A stretch of DNA of 64,000 nt from Bradyrhizobium erythrophlei (GCA_900129675.1 FSRD01000001.1:3771501-3835500); one strand, 5' to 3'; positions 46,224-55,370 are shown, numbered from the stretch's first letter. Made by a program: numbers and translations. The notes: generated by a model not told the origin, from the sequence alone.

Positions 46224-46306
46224 AGTGTTGTCCGAGAGAAGCTATGGGGCGGGCGGCGGAGGTTGTGGCACCTTCATCGTCCATACGAACCAATGGAGGT
46301 TGCCCC

Positions 46307-47470
46307 GTGGCCCAAGTCAATGATCTCAGCCGAAGCCTGACCGCGTTTGATCCGATCTCGACCTTGGTGGTGGTCGTCGAGATGAGCAAGGCGAACTGGC
46401 TGGTGAGCGGCGTTGTTCCCGGCGTCGAGCGCCAGCCGTTGAAGAAACTGGAGCCGGATGCGACGGCACTGTTACGATTGATCGAGCGGTGGCGGAACGA
46501 GGCGGTGCGTGCTGGCCGGCCGATCAGCCGGGTCGCGCTGGCCTATGAGGCTGGCCGCGACGGCTTCTGGCTGGCGCGCTGGCTTATTGCTCGTGGGATC
46601 GAGGCGCACGTCATCCATTCGGCAAGCGTTGCGGTGTCACGCGAGCGCAAGCGAGCGAAGACGGACCGACTGGATGCGGCGATGTTGATGCGCGTATTCC
46701 TGGGATGGTTGCGCGGTGAGCGGGGGCACTGCGGGATGGTGGCGATCCCGACGATGGAGGAGGAGGATGCGAGGCGCCCGAGCCGCGAGCGCGAGAGCCT
46801 TGTCGACGAGCGCTCTCGCATCACCAACCGCATGAAGAGTGCGCTCGCCCGTCTCGGGATTCGGGGATTCAAGCCGCATCTGCGCAAGGCGCCTGAGCGT
46901 CTGGCAGGTCTGCGGACAGCGGAGGGCACGGGCCTGCCGGCAAACATCATCGAGGAGTTCCGGCGCGACATGGCTCGGCTGGCACTGGTCCGTGAGCAGA
47001 TCAGCTCGATCGAGAAGACACGTGCCGAGCGGCTCGAGCGGGCCCCCGATACAGGGCCGCATGCGATGGTGCGGCTGCTCGCCAGGGTGATCGGTATCGG
47101 CATCGAGACGGCGGACATGCTGGTGCAGGAGATCCTGTCGCGGAAGCTTCGAGATCGAAGAGCGGTGGCGCGCTACGCCGGGCTCACGGGATCGCCCGAC
47201 GAGAGCGGTTTGAAACGCCGAGAGAAGGGCCTGGCCAAGGCCGGCAATGCGCGGGTACGACGTGGGCTGATCCAGTTGGCGTGGCGCTTCCTGATGTTCC
47301 AGAAAGACAGTGCGCTGGCGCAGTGGTATCGCACGCGGACCGAGGGGCCGAGCGGCGCGCGCAAGACGACGATGATCGTGGCGCTGGCGCGCAAGCTGCT
47401 GATAGCGCTGTGGCGCCTGGTCACGACCGGCGAGGTGCCGGAGGGTGTCGAGCTGCGGCCGGCGGCGTGA
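46307..47470 (+). CDS. IS110-family transposase (second group)
   Basis: 387 residues. GTG start after GGAGGTTGCCCC. N-terminal core TLVVVVEMSKANWLVSG (Glu at the first catalytic position, common in this subgroup), AYEAGRDGFWLARWL, and RAKTDRLDAAMLMRVFL. The C-terminal domain has RVIGIGIETADMLVQEI, ARYAGLTGSPDESG and LAKAGNARVRRGLIQLAWRF. Not closely related to the transposase at 41.6 kb. Intact frame. Confidence 0.85.
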   Translation: MAQVNDLSRSLTAFDPISTLVVVVEMSKANWLVSGVVPGVERQPLKKLEPDATALLRLIERWRNEAVRAGRPISRVALAYEAGRDGFWLARWLIARGIEAHVIHSASVAVSRERKRAKTDRLDAAMLMRVFLGWLRGERGHCGMVAIPTMEEEDARRPSRERESLVDERSRITNRMKSALARLGIRGFKPHLRKAPERLAGLRTAEGTGLPANIIEEFRRDMARLALVREQISSIEKTRAERLERAPDTGPHAMVRLLARVIGIGIETADMLVQEILSRKLRDRRAVARYAGLTGSPDESGLKRREKGLAKAGNARVRRGLIQLAWRFLMFQKDSALAQWYRTRTEGPSGARKTTMIVALARKLLIALWRLVTTGEVPEGVELRPAA

Positions 47471-47967
47471 GCAACACTCTAGAACGAGAAAGGACAAACA
47501 GGGTTCGTCAACCTGACCGCACTTGATGCGCCGGGTTGCCGATGACGATCCGAGGTGGCGGCAATCCGCATTCGGCTATGGCTGCAATGCCGCTGAGAGA
47601 ATGGACCCGCCGCCTCGGAGCCTTGCCCGCAGAAGCGTATGACTGCTTCATGGTCGGGACCCGATACGGGTTCAACCGAATACAAGCGTGGTTCGCGCGA
47701 TTGATCGCGGCCAATGGCAGGCTCCCCTCGGATCATCGCACGGCCAACCACCCGATCGCCGGCAGCCTGCCGCCGTGCTCGCGTCCGTCAAGGACAAGCC
47801 GTCGGCGGCGCTGAAGAAGCGCCGTCCTTGACCGCCGCTGCGCGCGACGGCGATGGAAATATGCGGTCGGGACGGAAGAATGCTCGCCGCGCGGGTCGAA
47901 CAAAAAAATGGAATGCAAAGGATGACCAAAACGACATGACGCCCCCTTGACAAAGAAAGCCCCATAC
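47471..47967 (+). ncRNA. 3' noncoding region of the second IS110-type element (guide RNA candidate)
   Basis: About 490 bp without a convincing gene, in the position where IS1111-group elements encode their RNA. Short frames here look like shadows. No folding was done. Confidence 0.3.
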
Positions 47968-48040
47968 AAGCCGGATGCGGGAAATCCGCCTGTCCGGTTC
48001 GATGAGCGGGGTGTGAAAACGGGGCCACGGTCGAACCAGT
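47968..48040 (+). ncRNA. Group II intron domain V/VI (interrupted intron)
   Basis: AGCCGGATGCGG, GAAAT, CCGCCTGTCCGGTTCG fold as domain V; GGGGTGTGAAAACGGGGCC follows as a candidate domain VI. The IS ends directly at its 5' edge. Confidence 0.7.
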
Positions 48041-48145
48041 AAGGCACCGCCGGACGAAAGGGGCGGCAACAGATATGTTCGAACCTAAAGCTACCGCGTC
48101 ACACCTCGACTCTACACGTTTGCGACATGCCAACTGCATCGAGCG

Positions 48146-48173
48146 GTGTCCGCTTTCAGGGGTAACCCGGAAG
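48146..48173. repeat. Dispersed palindromic repeat unit
   Basis: GTGTCCGCTTTCAGGGGTAA then CCCGGAAG, immediately upstream of the IS1182 left end. Confidence 0.55.
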
Positions 48174-48202
48174 ACATATGCTGTTCCTGAGTTCTTCTGA
48201 CT

Positions 48203-49790
48203 TTGACCCAGACTGTGTGAAAACACCCTCAATGAAAACACCCTCAATGATATGATTCTCCAGCGATTCGGTTGGAGGATTCGATGACGCGCTTTGTCGT
48301 TGGCGATGACCGCGGTCAGAGCACGTTATTCCCCGAGCGGCTGGATGACTATTTGGGCGAGGACAATCCGGTCCGGGCGATCGATGTGTTGGTCGATGAG
48401 CTTGACCTGGCCAAGCTCGGCTTTGACGGCGTTGAGCCGGAGGCGACAGGAAGGCCAGCCTATCATCCTGCAACGCTGTTGAAGATTTACGTCTACGGAT
48501 ACCTCAATCGGGTGCAGTCGAGCCGGCGCCTGGAGAGAGAATGCCAGCGGAACATCGAGTTGGTTTGGCTGACCGGCCGCCTGATGCCAGACTTCAAGAC
48601 GATAGCCGACTTCCGGAAAGACAATGGCGAGGCCATCCGCAAGGTCTGCCGTGAGTTCGTGGTGCTGTGCCGACGCCTTGAGCTGTTCAGCGAGGCGAGC
48701 GTTGCGATCGACGGCAGCAAGTTCAAGGCCGTCAACACGCGGGACCGGAACTTCACGCAGGCCAAGATGCAGCGGCGGCTGGCGCAGATCGACGAGAGCA
48801 TAGCCCGCTACCTCTCACAGCTCGACAGCGCCGATCGCCAGGGGGAAGCCGTACCAGAGGCCAAGATCACCCGGCTCAACGAGAAGATTGCAGCGCTACG
48901 CCAAGAAATACAGCGCCTGAACGGTCTGAACACTCAGATGATGCAGACCGAGGACAAGCAGATATCGCTGACCGATCCCGATGCTCGCTCGATGGCCACC
49001 AGCGGTCGAGGCAGCGGGATGGTCGGTTACAATGTGCAGAGTGCCGTCGACACCAAGCACCATCTCATTGTCACCCATGAGGTGACCAATGTTGGTTCTG
49101 ACCGGAGCCAGCTATCCCGCATGTCTGAGCAGGCACGCGCAGCGATTGGTTCTGAGACGATCGAGGCTGTGGCCGATCGCGGGTACTATAGCGGCGAGGA
49201 AATTGTTGCCTGTGAGCAAGCCGGCGTCACTGTCTATCTGCCGAAGCCGATAACGTCGGGCCTCAACGTCAAAGGGCGCTTCGGCAAGCAGGACTTCGTC
49301 CACGTCGCGGCGGACGACGTTTATCTTTGCCCCTCCGGCGAGCAGCTAACCTATCACTACACCAACGAAGAGGATGGCAAGACGCTGCGGCGTTACTGGA
49401 CCAACGCTTGCCAAGGCTGCGCGCTGAAGGGCAAGTGCACAACTGGCAAAGAGCGACGGATCTCGCGCTGGGAGCACGAAGCCGTCCTTGAGGCCGTGCA
49501 AGCGAGGCTCGATCGAAACCCGGCGAAAATGCGCCTTCGCCGCCAGACCGTCGAGCATCCATTCGGTACGATAAAGTCGTGGATGGGATCGACGCACTTC
49601 CAGATGAAAACGCTCAAGCACGTCGGTACCGAAATGGCGCTACACGTCCTGGCCTACAACATGAAACGGGTCATGAGCATTCTCGGCGTTGGCGGACTAA
49701 TAGAAGCGATCCGAGCGTAGGCTCGGCTCATGAGCCAGCCGGCTGCGCCTCAAACCTCAACATCCGCGTTTTTACACAGTCTGGACCCAT
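48203..49790 (+). mobile_element. IS1182-family insertion sequence
   Basis: Ends GACCCAGACTGTGTGAAAAC (left) and the complement of GGTCCAGACTGTGTAAAAAC (right) enclose a single transposase gene. The left end is preceded by a dispersed palindromic repeat. Two tandem copies of AAAACACCCTCAATGA lie just inside the left end. Confidence 0.82.
48284..49720 (+). CDS. IS1182-family transposase
   Basis: 478 residues. N-terminal DUF772-type domain (LDDYLGEDNPVRAIDVLVDE, NRVQSSRRLERECQRNIELV), then a DDE core: D in VAIDGSKFKAVNTRDRN, D in AVADRGYYSGEE, E in QTVEHPFGTIKSWMG. A coiled coil (RLNEKIAALRQEIQRL) and a Cys-rich CQGCALKGKC segment between D2 and E are typical of this family. The ATG at 48284 follows TTGGAGGATTCG. 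Single intact frame. Confidence 0.9.
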   Translation: MTRFVVGDDRGQSTLFPERLDDYLGEDNPVRAIDVLVDELDLAKLGFDGVEPEATGRPAYHPATLLKIYVYGYLNRVQSSRRLERECQRNIELVWLTGRLMPDFKTIADFRKDNGEAIRKVCREFVVLCRRLELFSEASVAIDGSKFKAVNTRDRNFTQAKMQRRLAQIDESIARYLSQLDSADRQGEAVPEAKITRLNEKIAALRQEIQRLNGLNTQMMQTEDKQISLTDPDARSMATSGRGSGMVGYNVQSAVDTKHHLIVTHEVTNVGSDRSQLSRMSEQARAAIGSETIEAVADRGYYSGEEIVACEQAGVTVYLPKPITSGLNVKGRFGKQDFVHVAADDVYLCPSGEQLTYHYTNEEDGKTLRRYWTNACQGCALKGKCTTGKERRISRWEHEAVLEAVQARLDRNPAKMRLRRQTVEHPFGTIKSWMGSTHFQMKTLKHVGTEMALHVLAYNMKRVMSILGVGGLIEAIRA

Positions 49791-50087
49791 CTCGGACATG
49801 GGCGCACTGGTCGGTTTGGTTTTGTTGTTCACCGTTAGATCAGGAAAAGCGCCAACTGTGCTGACCCTTACCGCGACGCTCAAATCGTAGCGAGTTGGGC
49901 TGCTCGGGCTACTTGCTGCGCTGCACTCGACGTTGCCATACTCCGTTTATATTTTATATTTCTTACAGTTTGATCAGCATCAATGCGGGTTCTTTCGGCG
50001 GGAAATTGGTGAACTAATCGGCGGAATTAGCCCAACATTGGAAATTGGATCGAGCCGACACTGAGGAAGCTGAGATTGGAGGGAGAC
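49791..50087 (+). promoter_or_regulatory. cstA upstream region
   Basis: 300 bp between the IS1182 end and cstA. It contains an AT-rich stretch (TTTATATTTTATATTTCTT) and a perfect Fnr/FixK-type palindrome at 49970. No gene is seen. Confidence 0.45.
49970..49983 (+). promoter_or_regulatory. Fnr/FixK-type box (TTGATCAGCATCAA)
   Basis: Perfect TTGAT-N4-ATCAA palindrome, 105 bp upstream of the cstA ATG. In Bradyrhizobiaceae this sequence binds FixK/FnrN regulators that activate genes under low oxygen. Confidence 0.55.
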
Positions 50088-52178
50088 ATGAGTTCGCTCG
50101 CCATCAAGGGAAATGGACTTCAGTCAAAGCTCCTCTGGGCCGCAGTGATCGCGCTCGGTGCGCTTTCTTTCGGGATCGTCGCGCTCAGCAGAGGCGAGAA
50201 CGTCAACGCGGCATGGCTCGTCATCGCCGCGGTGTGCATCTACTTGATCGCCTACCGCTTTTACGCGCTTTTCGTCGCCGAAAAGGTACTGGGCGTCGAC
50301 CCTACACGGCAGACCCCGGCCTACCAACACAATGACGGCCTCGACTACGTGCCAACCAACCGCTACGTGCTGTTCGGTCACCACTTCGCGGCAATTGCTG
50401 GCGCCGGCCCCCTGGTCGGCCCGGTGCTCGCCGCCCAGATGGGCTACCTGCCTGGCACGCTATGGATTCTCGCTGGCGTCGTCTTCGCCGGTGCGGTGCA
50501 GGATCTGACTGTGCTCTTTCTCTCCACGCGGCGTGACGGCCGCTCGCTCGGCGACATGGTGCGCTCTGAAATGGGTCCGGTTGCCGGCGGCATCGCGCTC
50601 GTTGGCGTGCTGCTGATCATGGTCATCCTGCTCGCCGTGCTGGCGCTGGTTGTGGTGAAGGCGCTGGTCGGCAGTCCGTGGGGCACATTCACGGTGTTCT
50701 GCACCATTCCAATTGCAATGCTGATGGGCGTCTATGCCCGCTTCATCCGGATCGGCCGCATCGCGGAAATGTCGGTGATCGGCGTCGTGTTGCTGCTTGC
50801 GTCGCTAATCTACGGCCGGACCGTGGCGGAAAACCCGGCGATCGCAACATGGTTTGATCTGCGCGGCGAGACGCTGGCGCTGATCATCATCGGGTACGGC
50901 TTCGTCGCCTCGGTGCTGCCGGTGTGGCTACTGCTGGCGCCACGGGACTATCTGTCGACCTTCCTCAAGGTCGGCACAATGGCGCTGCTCGCGGTCGGCA
51001 TCATCTTGGTCCAGCCAGAGTTGAAGATGCCGGCGATCACCAAGTTCATCGACGGCACCGGCCCGGTGTGGTCGGGCAGCCTATTCCCGTTCCTGTTCAT
51101 CACCATCGCCTGTGGCTCGGTATCCGGCTTCCATGCGCTAATCGCCTCGGGCACGACCCCTAAAATGGTAGAGAATGAGAGCCAGCTCCGCTTCATCGGC
51201 TATGGCGCCATGCTAACGGAATCCTTCGTCGCCATCATGGCGATGATCGGCGCGACCGTGCTCGAGCCTGGAATCTATTTCGCCATAAACAGCCCGAGCG
51301 GAGTGATTGGCACCACCGCCGTGCAGGCGGCGCAGGTGATCTCCGGCTGGGGCTTCACCGTCACCCCCGACATGATCAGCCAGATCGCCCAGGACGTCGG
51401 CGAGAAGACGCTGCTGTCGCGCACCGGCGGCGCCCCGACACTCGCGGTCGGCATGGCGCACATCCTGTCCGGTATGTTCGGCGGTCGCGTCTTGATGGGG
51501 CTCTGGTACCACTTCGCCATCCTTTTCGAGGCGCTATTCATCCTCACCACCGTCGACGCAGGCACTCGCGTCGCCCGCTTCATGATCCAGGATATGATCG
51601 GCAGCGTAGTGCCGTCGTTCCGGAAGACCGAGTCGTGGGGAAACAATCTGGTTGGATCGGCGCTGGCGGTCGGCGCCTGGGGCTACTTCCTCTACCAGGG
51701 AGTAATCGATCCAATGGGCGGGATCAACACGCTCTGGCCGCTGTTCGGCATTTCCAACCAGATGCTGGCAGGGATCGCGCTCATCCTGTGCACAGTCTTA
51801 CTGTTCAAGATGAAGCGCCAGCGTTACGCTTGGGTTACGATCGTGCCTACCTTATGGCTCCTCGTATGCACGCTGACGGCAGGGTTGCAGAAAATCTTCA
51901 GCGCCGAACCGGCGATCGGCTTCGTTGCCCACGCGCGGGTGTTCGGCGACGCCGCCGCGGCGGGCAAGATCCTGGCGCCAGCGAAGACGATAGAGGAGAT
52001 GCACCGTGTCATCGTCAACGATTACGTCGACGCTACACTGTCCGCGCTATTCGTCGCGGTGGTGCTGGCCATGATAGTCTATGGTGTCATCGCCATACGC
52101 CGGGCATTGGGTGACCCGAAGATCACCGCCATCGAGATCGTCCTGCCCGCGAACATCCCGGGAGCGAACCTTGCCTGA
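50088..52178 (+). CDS. cstA: Carbon starvation protein A (peptide/pyruvate transporter family)
   Basis: 696 residues with many transmembrane helices. Signatures: NDGLDYVPTNRYVLFGHHFA, AIAGAGPLVGPVLAAQMGYL, VQDLTVLFLSTRRDGRSLGD, ACGSVSGFHALIASGTTPKM and TTVDAGTRVARFMIQDM, all typical of CstA/BtsT. The family imports peptides or pyruvate when carbon is short. GGAGGGAGAC precedes ATG 50088. The DUF466 partner gene ybdD follows within 4 bp. A perfect Fnr/FixK box upstream suggests low-oxygen control. Intact despite the mobile neighbours. Confidence 0.93.
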   Translation: MSSLAIKGNGLQSKLLWAAVIALGALSFGIVALSRGENVNAAWLVIAAVCIYLIAYRFYALFVAEKVLGVDPTRQTPAYQHNDGLDYVPTNRYVLFGHHFAAIAGAGPLVGPVLAAQMGYLPGTLWILAGVVFAGAVQDLTVLFLSTRRDGRSLGDMVRSEMGPVAGGIALVGVLLIMVILLAVLALVVVKALVGSPWGTFTVFCTIPIAMLMGVYARFIRIGRIAEMSVIGVVLLLASLIYGRTVAENPAIATWFDLRGETLALIIIGYGFVASVLPVWLLLAPRDYLSTFLKVGTMALLAVGIILVQPELKMPAITKFIDGTGPVWSGSLFPFLFITIACGSVSGFHALIASGTTPKMVENESQLRFIGYGAMLTESFVAIMAMIGATVLEPGIYFAINSPSGVIGTTAVQAAQVISGWGFTVTPDMISQIAQDVGEKTLLSRTGGAPTLAVGMAHILSGMFGGRVLMGLWYHFAILFEALFILTTVDAGTRVARFMIQDMIGSVVPSFRKTESWGNNLVGSALAVGAWGYFLYQGVIDPMGGINTLWPLFGISNQMLAGIALILCTVLLFKMKRQRYAWVTIVPTLWLLVCTLTAGLQKIFSAEPAIGFVAHARVFGDAAAAGKILAPAKTIEEMHRVIVNDYVDATLSALFVAVVLAMIVYGVIAIRRALGDPKITAIEIVLPANIPGANLA

Positions 52179-52182
52179 CATC

Positions 52183-52371
52183 ATGACGCTGAAAGAATGG
52201 TCGGTACGCACCGCGCGTCTGATGGTCGGCATTCCCGACTATCAGACCTACGTGGAGCATCGCCGGCAGACTCATCCGGACGAGCCGATCATGACGTACG
52301 AAGAATTCTTCGTGGAGCGCCAGAACGCTCGCTACGCTGTCGGCAAGGGCCGCTTCCGCGGCTGCTGTTGA
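52183..52371 (+). CDS. ybdD: YbdD/YjiX-family small protein (DUF466), CstA partner
   Basis: 62 residues: TLKEWSVRTARLMVGIPDYQ, TYVEHRRQTHPDEPIMTYEE, FFVERQNARYAVGKGRFRGC, ending Cys-Cys as in YjiX/YbdD. Always found after cstA/btsT and needed for transport in enteric bacteria. A TTG at 52171 in the same frame would overlap cstA; ATG 52183 is used here. Confidence 0.88.
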   Translation: MTLKEWSVRTARLMVGIPDYQTYVEHRRQTHPDEPIMTYEEFFVERQNARYAVGKGRFRGCC

Positions 52372-52498
52372 AAGCCGCTAAAGCGCTGGGCCAATTCGAT
52401 GCAATTGCTCTCCGATGGCGTGATCGAGTGAGGGGATGATGGCGGCGGTGTATGAGTCTTCTTATGGCACGAAACTGACGTGCCATTCCGTTCAGCGC

Positions 52499-52527
52499 AC
52501 GTCCGCTGATGAGGGCTAAACGGACTC
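52499..52527. repeat. Dispersed palindromic repeat unit
   Basis: ACGTCCGCTGATGAGGGCTA then AACGGACTC, with TGGCACGAAACTGACGTGCC just before. Confidence 0.5.
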
Positions 52528-52554
52528 ACCGCGGACATCGCTTCTCGTCAGTTC

Positions 52555-52578
52555 ATGACCCAGGCTGTGTGAAAACGT
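52555..52578 (+). repeat. Solo IS1182-like terminal repeat
   Basis: ATGACCCAGGCTGTGTGAAA then ACG, 19 of 20 core bases like the left end of the IS1182 element (GACCCAGACTGTGTGAAAAC), with no transposase nearby. Confidence 0.6.
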
Positions 52579-52751
52579 GCATGAGCAGAGAATGCGCAGA
52601 ATTGTTTTCTCCCGTTTCTTCTTTCGATGGTGACTGGCAGAGCTGTCCTTTTCCAATTCAACGTAATCGAGACAGAATTTCTACACGCAAGTTCGACGTC
52701 GGAATGATGAAAAGATCATCTGTCAACTTCGGCTCACGCTGATAAAAACGG

Positions 52752-52780
52752 AATGCCCGGTCTCGCGCCGGGCATTTTCA
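52752..52780 (+). terminator. Terminator-like hairpin before phaB
   Basis: AATGCCCGG, loop TCTCGCG, CCGGGCATT, then TTCA. The 9-bp stem is perfect. It lies 70 bp upstream of phaB, so it may end an earlier transcript or act as an attenuator. Confidence 0.6.
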
Positions 52781-52848
52781 TCTGGAAGACGTTGTCAAAG
52801 ACCGGGATAATTCCGGCTTATAAAAAGACTACCAGGGAGGAATTCGAC

Positions 52849-53574
52849 ATGGCACGTGTTGCGTTGGTGACGGGGGGAACGCGGGGCATTGGCGCGGCGA
52901 TCAGCAAGGCGCTGAAGGCCGCAGGCTACAAGGTCGCCGCCAGTTATGCCGGCAACGACGCGGCGGCGGACAAGTTCAAGGCCGAGACCGGCATTCCCGT
53001 CTATAAATGGGACGTGAGTTCGTTCGACGCCTGCGCCGCGGGCGTCAAGAAGGTCGAGGCCGACCTCGGCCCGGTCGATGTGCTCGTCAACAATGCCGGT
53101 ATCACCAAAGATGGTGCGTTTCACAAGATGACGCTTGAGCAGTGGAATGCTGTGATCAACACCAATCTCGGCTCGCTGTTCAACATGACGCGTCAGGTGA
53201 TCGAGGGCATGCGCGCCGGCAAGTTCGGCCGTGTCATCAACATCTCTTCGGTGAACGGCCAGAAGGGCCAGTTCGGCCAGGTCAATTATTCGGCAGCCAA
53301 GGCCGGCGACATCGGCTTCACCAAAGCGCTCGCGCTGGAGAACGCCAAGGGCGGCATCACGGTGAACGTGATTTGCCCGGGCTACATCAACACCGAAATG
53401 GTACAGGCCGTGCCGAAGGAGGTGCTGGAGAAAAGCATCCTGCCGCTGATCCCGGTCAATCGCCTCGGCGAGCCGGAGGAGATCGCGCGCAGCGTGGTTT
53501 TCCTTGCGGCCGACGATGCTGGTTTCATCACGGGGTCGACCCTCACCGTGAACGGCGGGCAATACATGGTGTGA
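52849..53574 (+). CDS. phaB: Acetoacetyl-CoA reductase
   Basis: 241 residues, short-chain dehydrogenase. Cofactor motif VTGGTRGIG near the N-terminus, NNAGIT, catalytic Ser134 (ISSVN), Tyr147 and Lys151 (NYSAAKAG), and CPGYINTEMVQAVPKEVLEK, typical of PhaB. It reduces acetoacetyl-CoA to (R)-3-hydroxybutyryl-CoA with NADPH for polyhydroxybutyrate synthesis. CAGGGAGGAATTCGAC precedes the ATG at 52849, which overrides longer frames. No phaA or phaC is in the window, so it is a stand-alone copy. Confidence 0.92.
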   Translation: MARVALVTGGTRGIGAAISKALKAAGYKVAASYAGNDAAADKFKAETGIPVYKWDVSSFDACAAGVKKVEADLGPVDVLVNNAGITKDGAFHKMTLEQWNAVINTNLGSLFNMTRQVIEGMRAGKFGRVINISSVNGQKGQFGQVNYSAAKAGDIGFTKALALENAKGGITVNVICPGYINTEMVQAVPKEVLEKSILPLIPVNRLGEPEEIARSVVFLAADDAGFITGSTLTVNGGQYMV

Positions 53575-53697
53575 CGCCCAGTTATGACCTCGTGCCTCCT
53601 GAGTTGAGGATTTTCGCGGACCAATGCTGACGTCAGGCATCGCCCGTGGCTCACGGCGTTGTTGGCGCGGCGACCGACGTCGGGTCGCTGCACCGCC

Positions 53698-53759
53698 AAG
53701 GCACTCGGGATCGATATCCGGCGACGCTGCTCGGCCGCGCGGACGAGGTGATCGAATAA
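53698..53759 (+). pseudogene. C-terminal tip of an ABC binding protein
   Basis: ALGIDI, then after a missing C, ATLLGRADEVIE and a stop: the same constant C-terminus as the binding proteins at 40.5 and 57.5 kb. Nothing else of the gene remains. Confidence 0.65.
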
Positions 53760-54152
53760 GGGATCTGTTTGCTGCGGTGCATGAGTCCGGAGATGTTGAG
53801 GGTTTCGGATGCCGGCCGATCGCGGCGATGCGGCTTGCACCGTGGCCGGCGTCCGAAAGCCTTCAATGAAGGAACCCGCGGGAAATGGCAGGCGGTGGCG
53901 CCGCGAGCGGCGAGCGCTATGGAGGTTTGCGCACGAGGGAAGTGTGTGAGGGCAACCGACGCTGATGTGTGTGTTGGCTGACGACGTTGCGGCGCATGAT
54001 TGGTCGCTCGCAGGTGCGGGAATCTGCGGTAAGCCAGCAAGATCGATGGCGAGGTTGACGCGGTAGATGCATATTTGCACGAGCGTCGCCGTGGCGGATC
54101 GAGGGCCGGCGAGTAAGAACGGGATTTTTAATCTGTGAAATGGGGAACGTGA
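53760..54152. other. Noncoding stretch beside the IS91-type module
   Basis: No recognised gene. It probably includes the 3' terminal region of the IS91-like element, whose end I could not place. Confidence 0.35.
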
Positions 54153-55370
54153 TCATGACGTATCGATCCTGATCACGGTTGGCGGTGGGGGTCTATATTG
54201 CGGTGTCGAGCCGCGGTTGAAGGTCTCGAAGATGTTCATGCGACCGCCGCAACACGGGCACGAGTGGGTCGCCTGGTCGGTTGCCGGGGCACTATCGGGA
54301 GGCTGCGGCTGGTGCGCGGTTTGCACAGGTGCCACAGAAGCGATCAGCTCACGGATCCGCGCGATGGTCTCGGTCTTGGTGCCGCTGGCTAGCAGACCGC
54401 AGTGCCTTATCCGGTGGAATCCGTTAGGCAGGACATGCATCAGGAACCGGCTAATGAACTCGTCTGGCTTGAGCGTCATGGTCTTGTAGCGGCCGGGTCC
54501 CTCGATCCGGTAGTCCTTGTAGCTGAACGTTACACCGGTCGCGTCGGCGGCGATGAGGCGGCGGTTGGAGATCGCGACGCGGTGGGTGTAGCGGGACAGA
54601 TAGGCCAGCACCTGCTCGGGCCCGGCGAACGGCCTCTTGCTATAGACGAACCACTTGGTCCGATGCAGCGGCGCGAGATAGGCGTTGAACGCGGCCTTGC
54701 CGGCGAGGTGGGCGTGGTCGCCGAAGAACTGCAGGCGGCCGGCGTCGTGTGCGGCGAGCAGCATCTCCAGCATCAGGCGGCGGAACAGCCGCGACAGCAC
54801 CTTCACCGGCAAGAGATAGTTTGGACGGCAGCCGATCCAGCGCGTGCCGTCGAGCGATATCCCACCACCCGGCACGATCATGTGGACGTGTGGATGATGG
54901 CTCATCGCGGAGCCCCAGGTGTGGAGCACCGAGGTGAAGCCGATCTTGACGCCGAGGCGCTTGGGATCGGCCGCAATCGTGCGCATTGTCTGCGAGGAAG
55001 CCTTGAACAAGAGATCGTAGACGCCGGCCTTGTTCTGGTAGGCGATGGCGGCAATCCGCGCCGGCAGCGTGAAAACGACGTGGAAGTAAGGGACGTCCAG
55101 CAGTTCTGACTTGCGCTGCTTCATCCATGCCAGCGCCTGCGAGCTCTGGCACTTGGGGCAATGCCTATTACGGCAGCTGTTGTAGGCGATCTGCGTGTGC
55201 AAGCAGTCCTCGCAGCGCATGACATGCCCGCCGAGAGCTGCCGTGCGGCAGCTCTCGATCGCCGACATCACCTTCAACTGGCCGAGGCTGACGTGACCAT
55301 CATTAGCTTTACGCCAAGCGGGCCCGTGGTCGCGGAAGATATCCGCGATCTCCAGGGCGGGACGAGCCAT
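54153..55370 (-). CDS. IS91-family HUH transposase
   Basis: 405 residues. N-terminal zinc-binding region (CEDCLHTQIAYNSCRNRHCP, KCQ), HUH motif in MSHHPHVHMIVPGGG, and a catalytic-type Tyr in YLSRYTHRVAISNRRLIA. A second CPCCGG cluster sits near the C-terminus. It performs rolling-circle transposition. Intact. Confidence 0.88.
   Translation of the reverse strand: MARPALEIADIFRDHGPAWRKANDGHVSLGQLKVMSAIESCRTAALGGHVMRCEDCLHTQIAYNSCRNRHCPKCQSSQALAWMKQRKSELLDVPYFHVVFTLPARIAAIAYQNKAGVYDLLFKASSQTMRTIAADPKRLGVKIGFTSVLHTWGSAMSHHPHVHMIVPGGGISLDGTRWIGCRPNYLLPVKVLSRLFRRLMLEMLLAAHDAGRLQFFGDHAHLAGKAAFNAYLAPLHRTKWFVYSKRPFAGPEQVLAYLSRYTHRVAISNRRLIAADATGVTFSYKDYRIEGPGRYKTMTLKPDEFISRFLMHVLPNGFHRIRHCGLLASGTKTETIARIRELIASVAPVQTAHQPQPPDSAPATDQATHSCPCCGGRMNIFETFNRGSTPQYRPPPPTVIRIDTS

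Larger units (their letters stand above)
46243..47967 (+). mobile_element. Second type of IS110-family element, inserted at intron domain V
   Basis: Left junction GAGAGAAGC/TATGGGGC and right junction GCCCCATAC/AAGCCGGATG; the imperfect inverted repeat GCTATGGGGC / GCCCCATAC marks the ends. Removing it would rejoin GAGAGAAGCCGGATGCGGG, the normal approach to domain V. The layout (short leader, 388-codon transposase, about 490 bp 3' noncoding) again matches the IS1111 group. Confidence 0.65.
43483..48040 (+). mobile_element. Group II intron interrupted by an IS110-family element
   Basis: 5' end GTGCGCCGTGCAAAGGAGGC with the motif GGGTGCAAGCCCC; RT at 44893-46223; domain V at 47968-48003; an IS of about 1.7 kb lies between RT and domain V. 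The leader before the RT is 1.4 kb, more than double the usual 600 or so, and contains a second GGTGAAAGTCC motif near 43962, hinting at a nested intron. The 3' end near 48040 is approximate. Confidence 0.65.
52372..52750. other. Intergenic stretch with repeat units
   Basis: Contains a palindromic repeat unit and a solo IS1182-like end. No gene is seen. Confidence 0.45.

Noticed and set aside
52795..53640. Minus-strand frame opposite phaB
   Set aside because: Shadow of a complete short-chain dehydrogenase.
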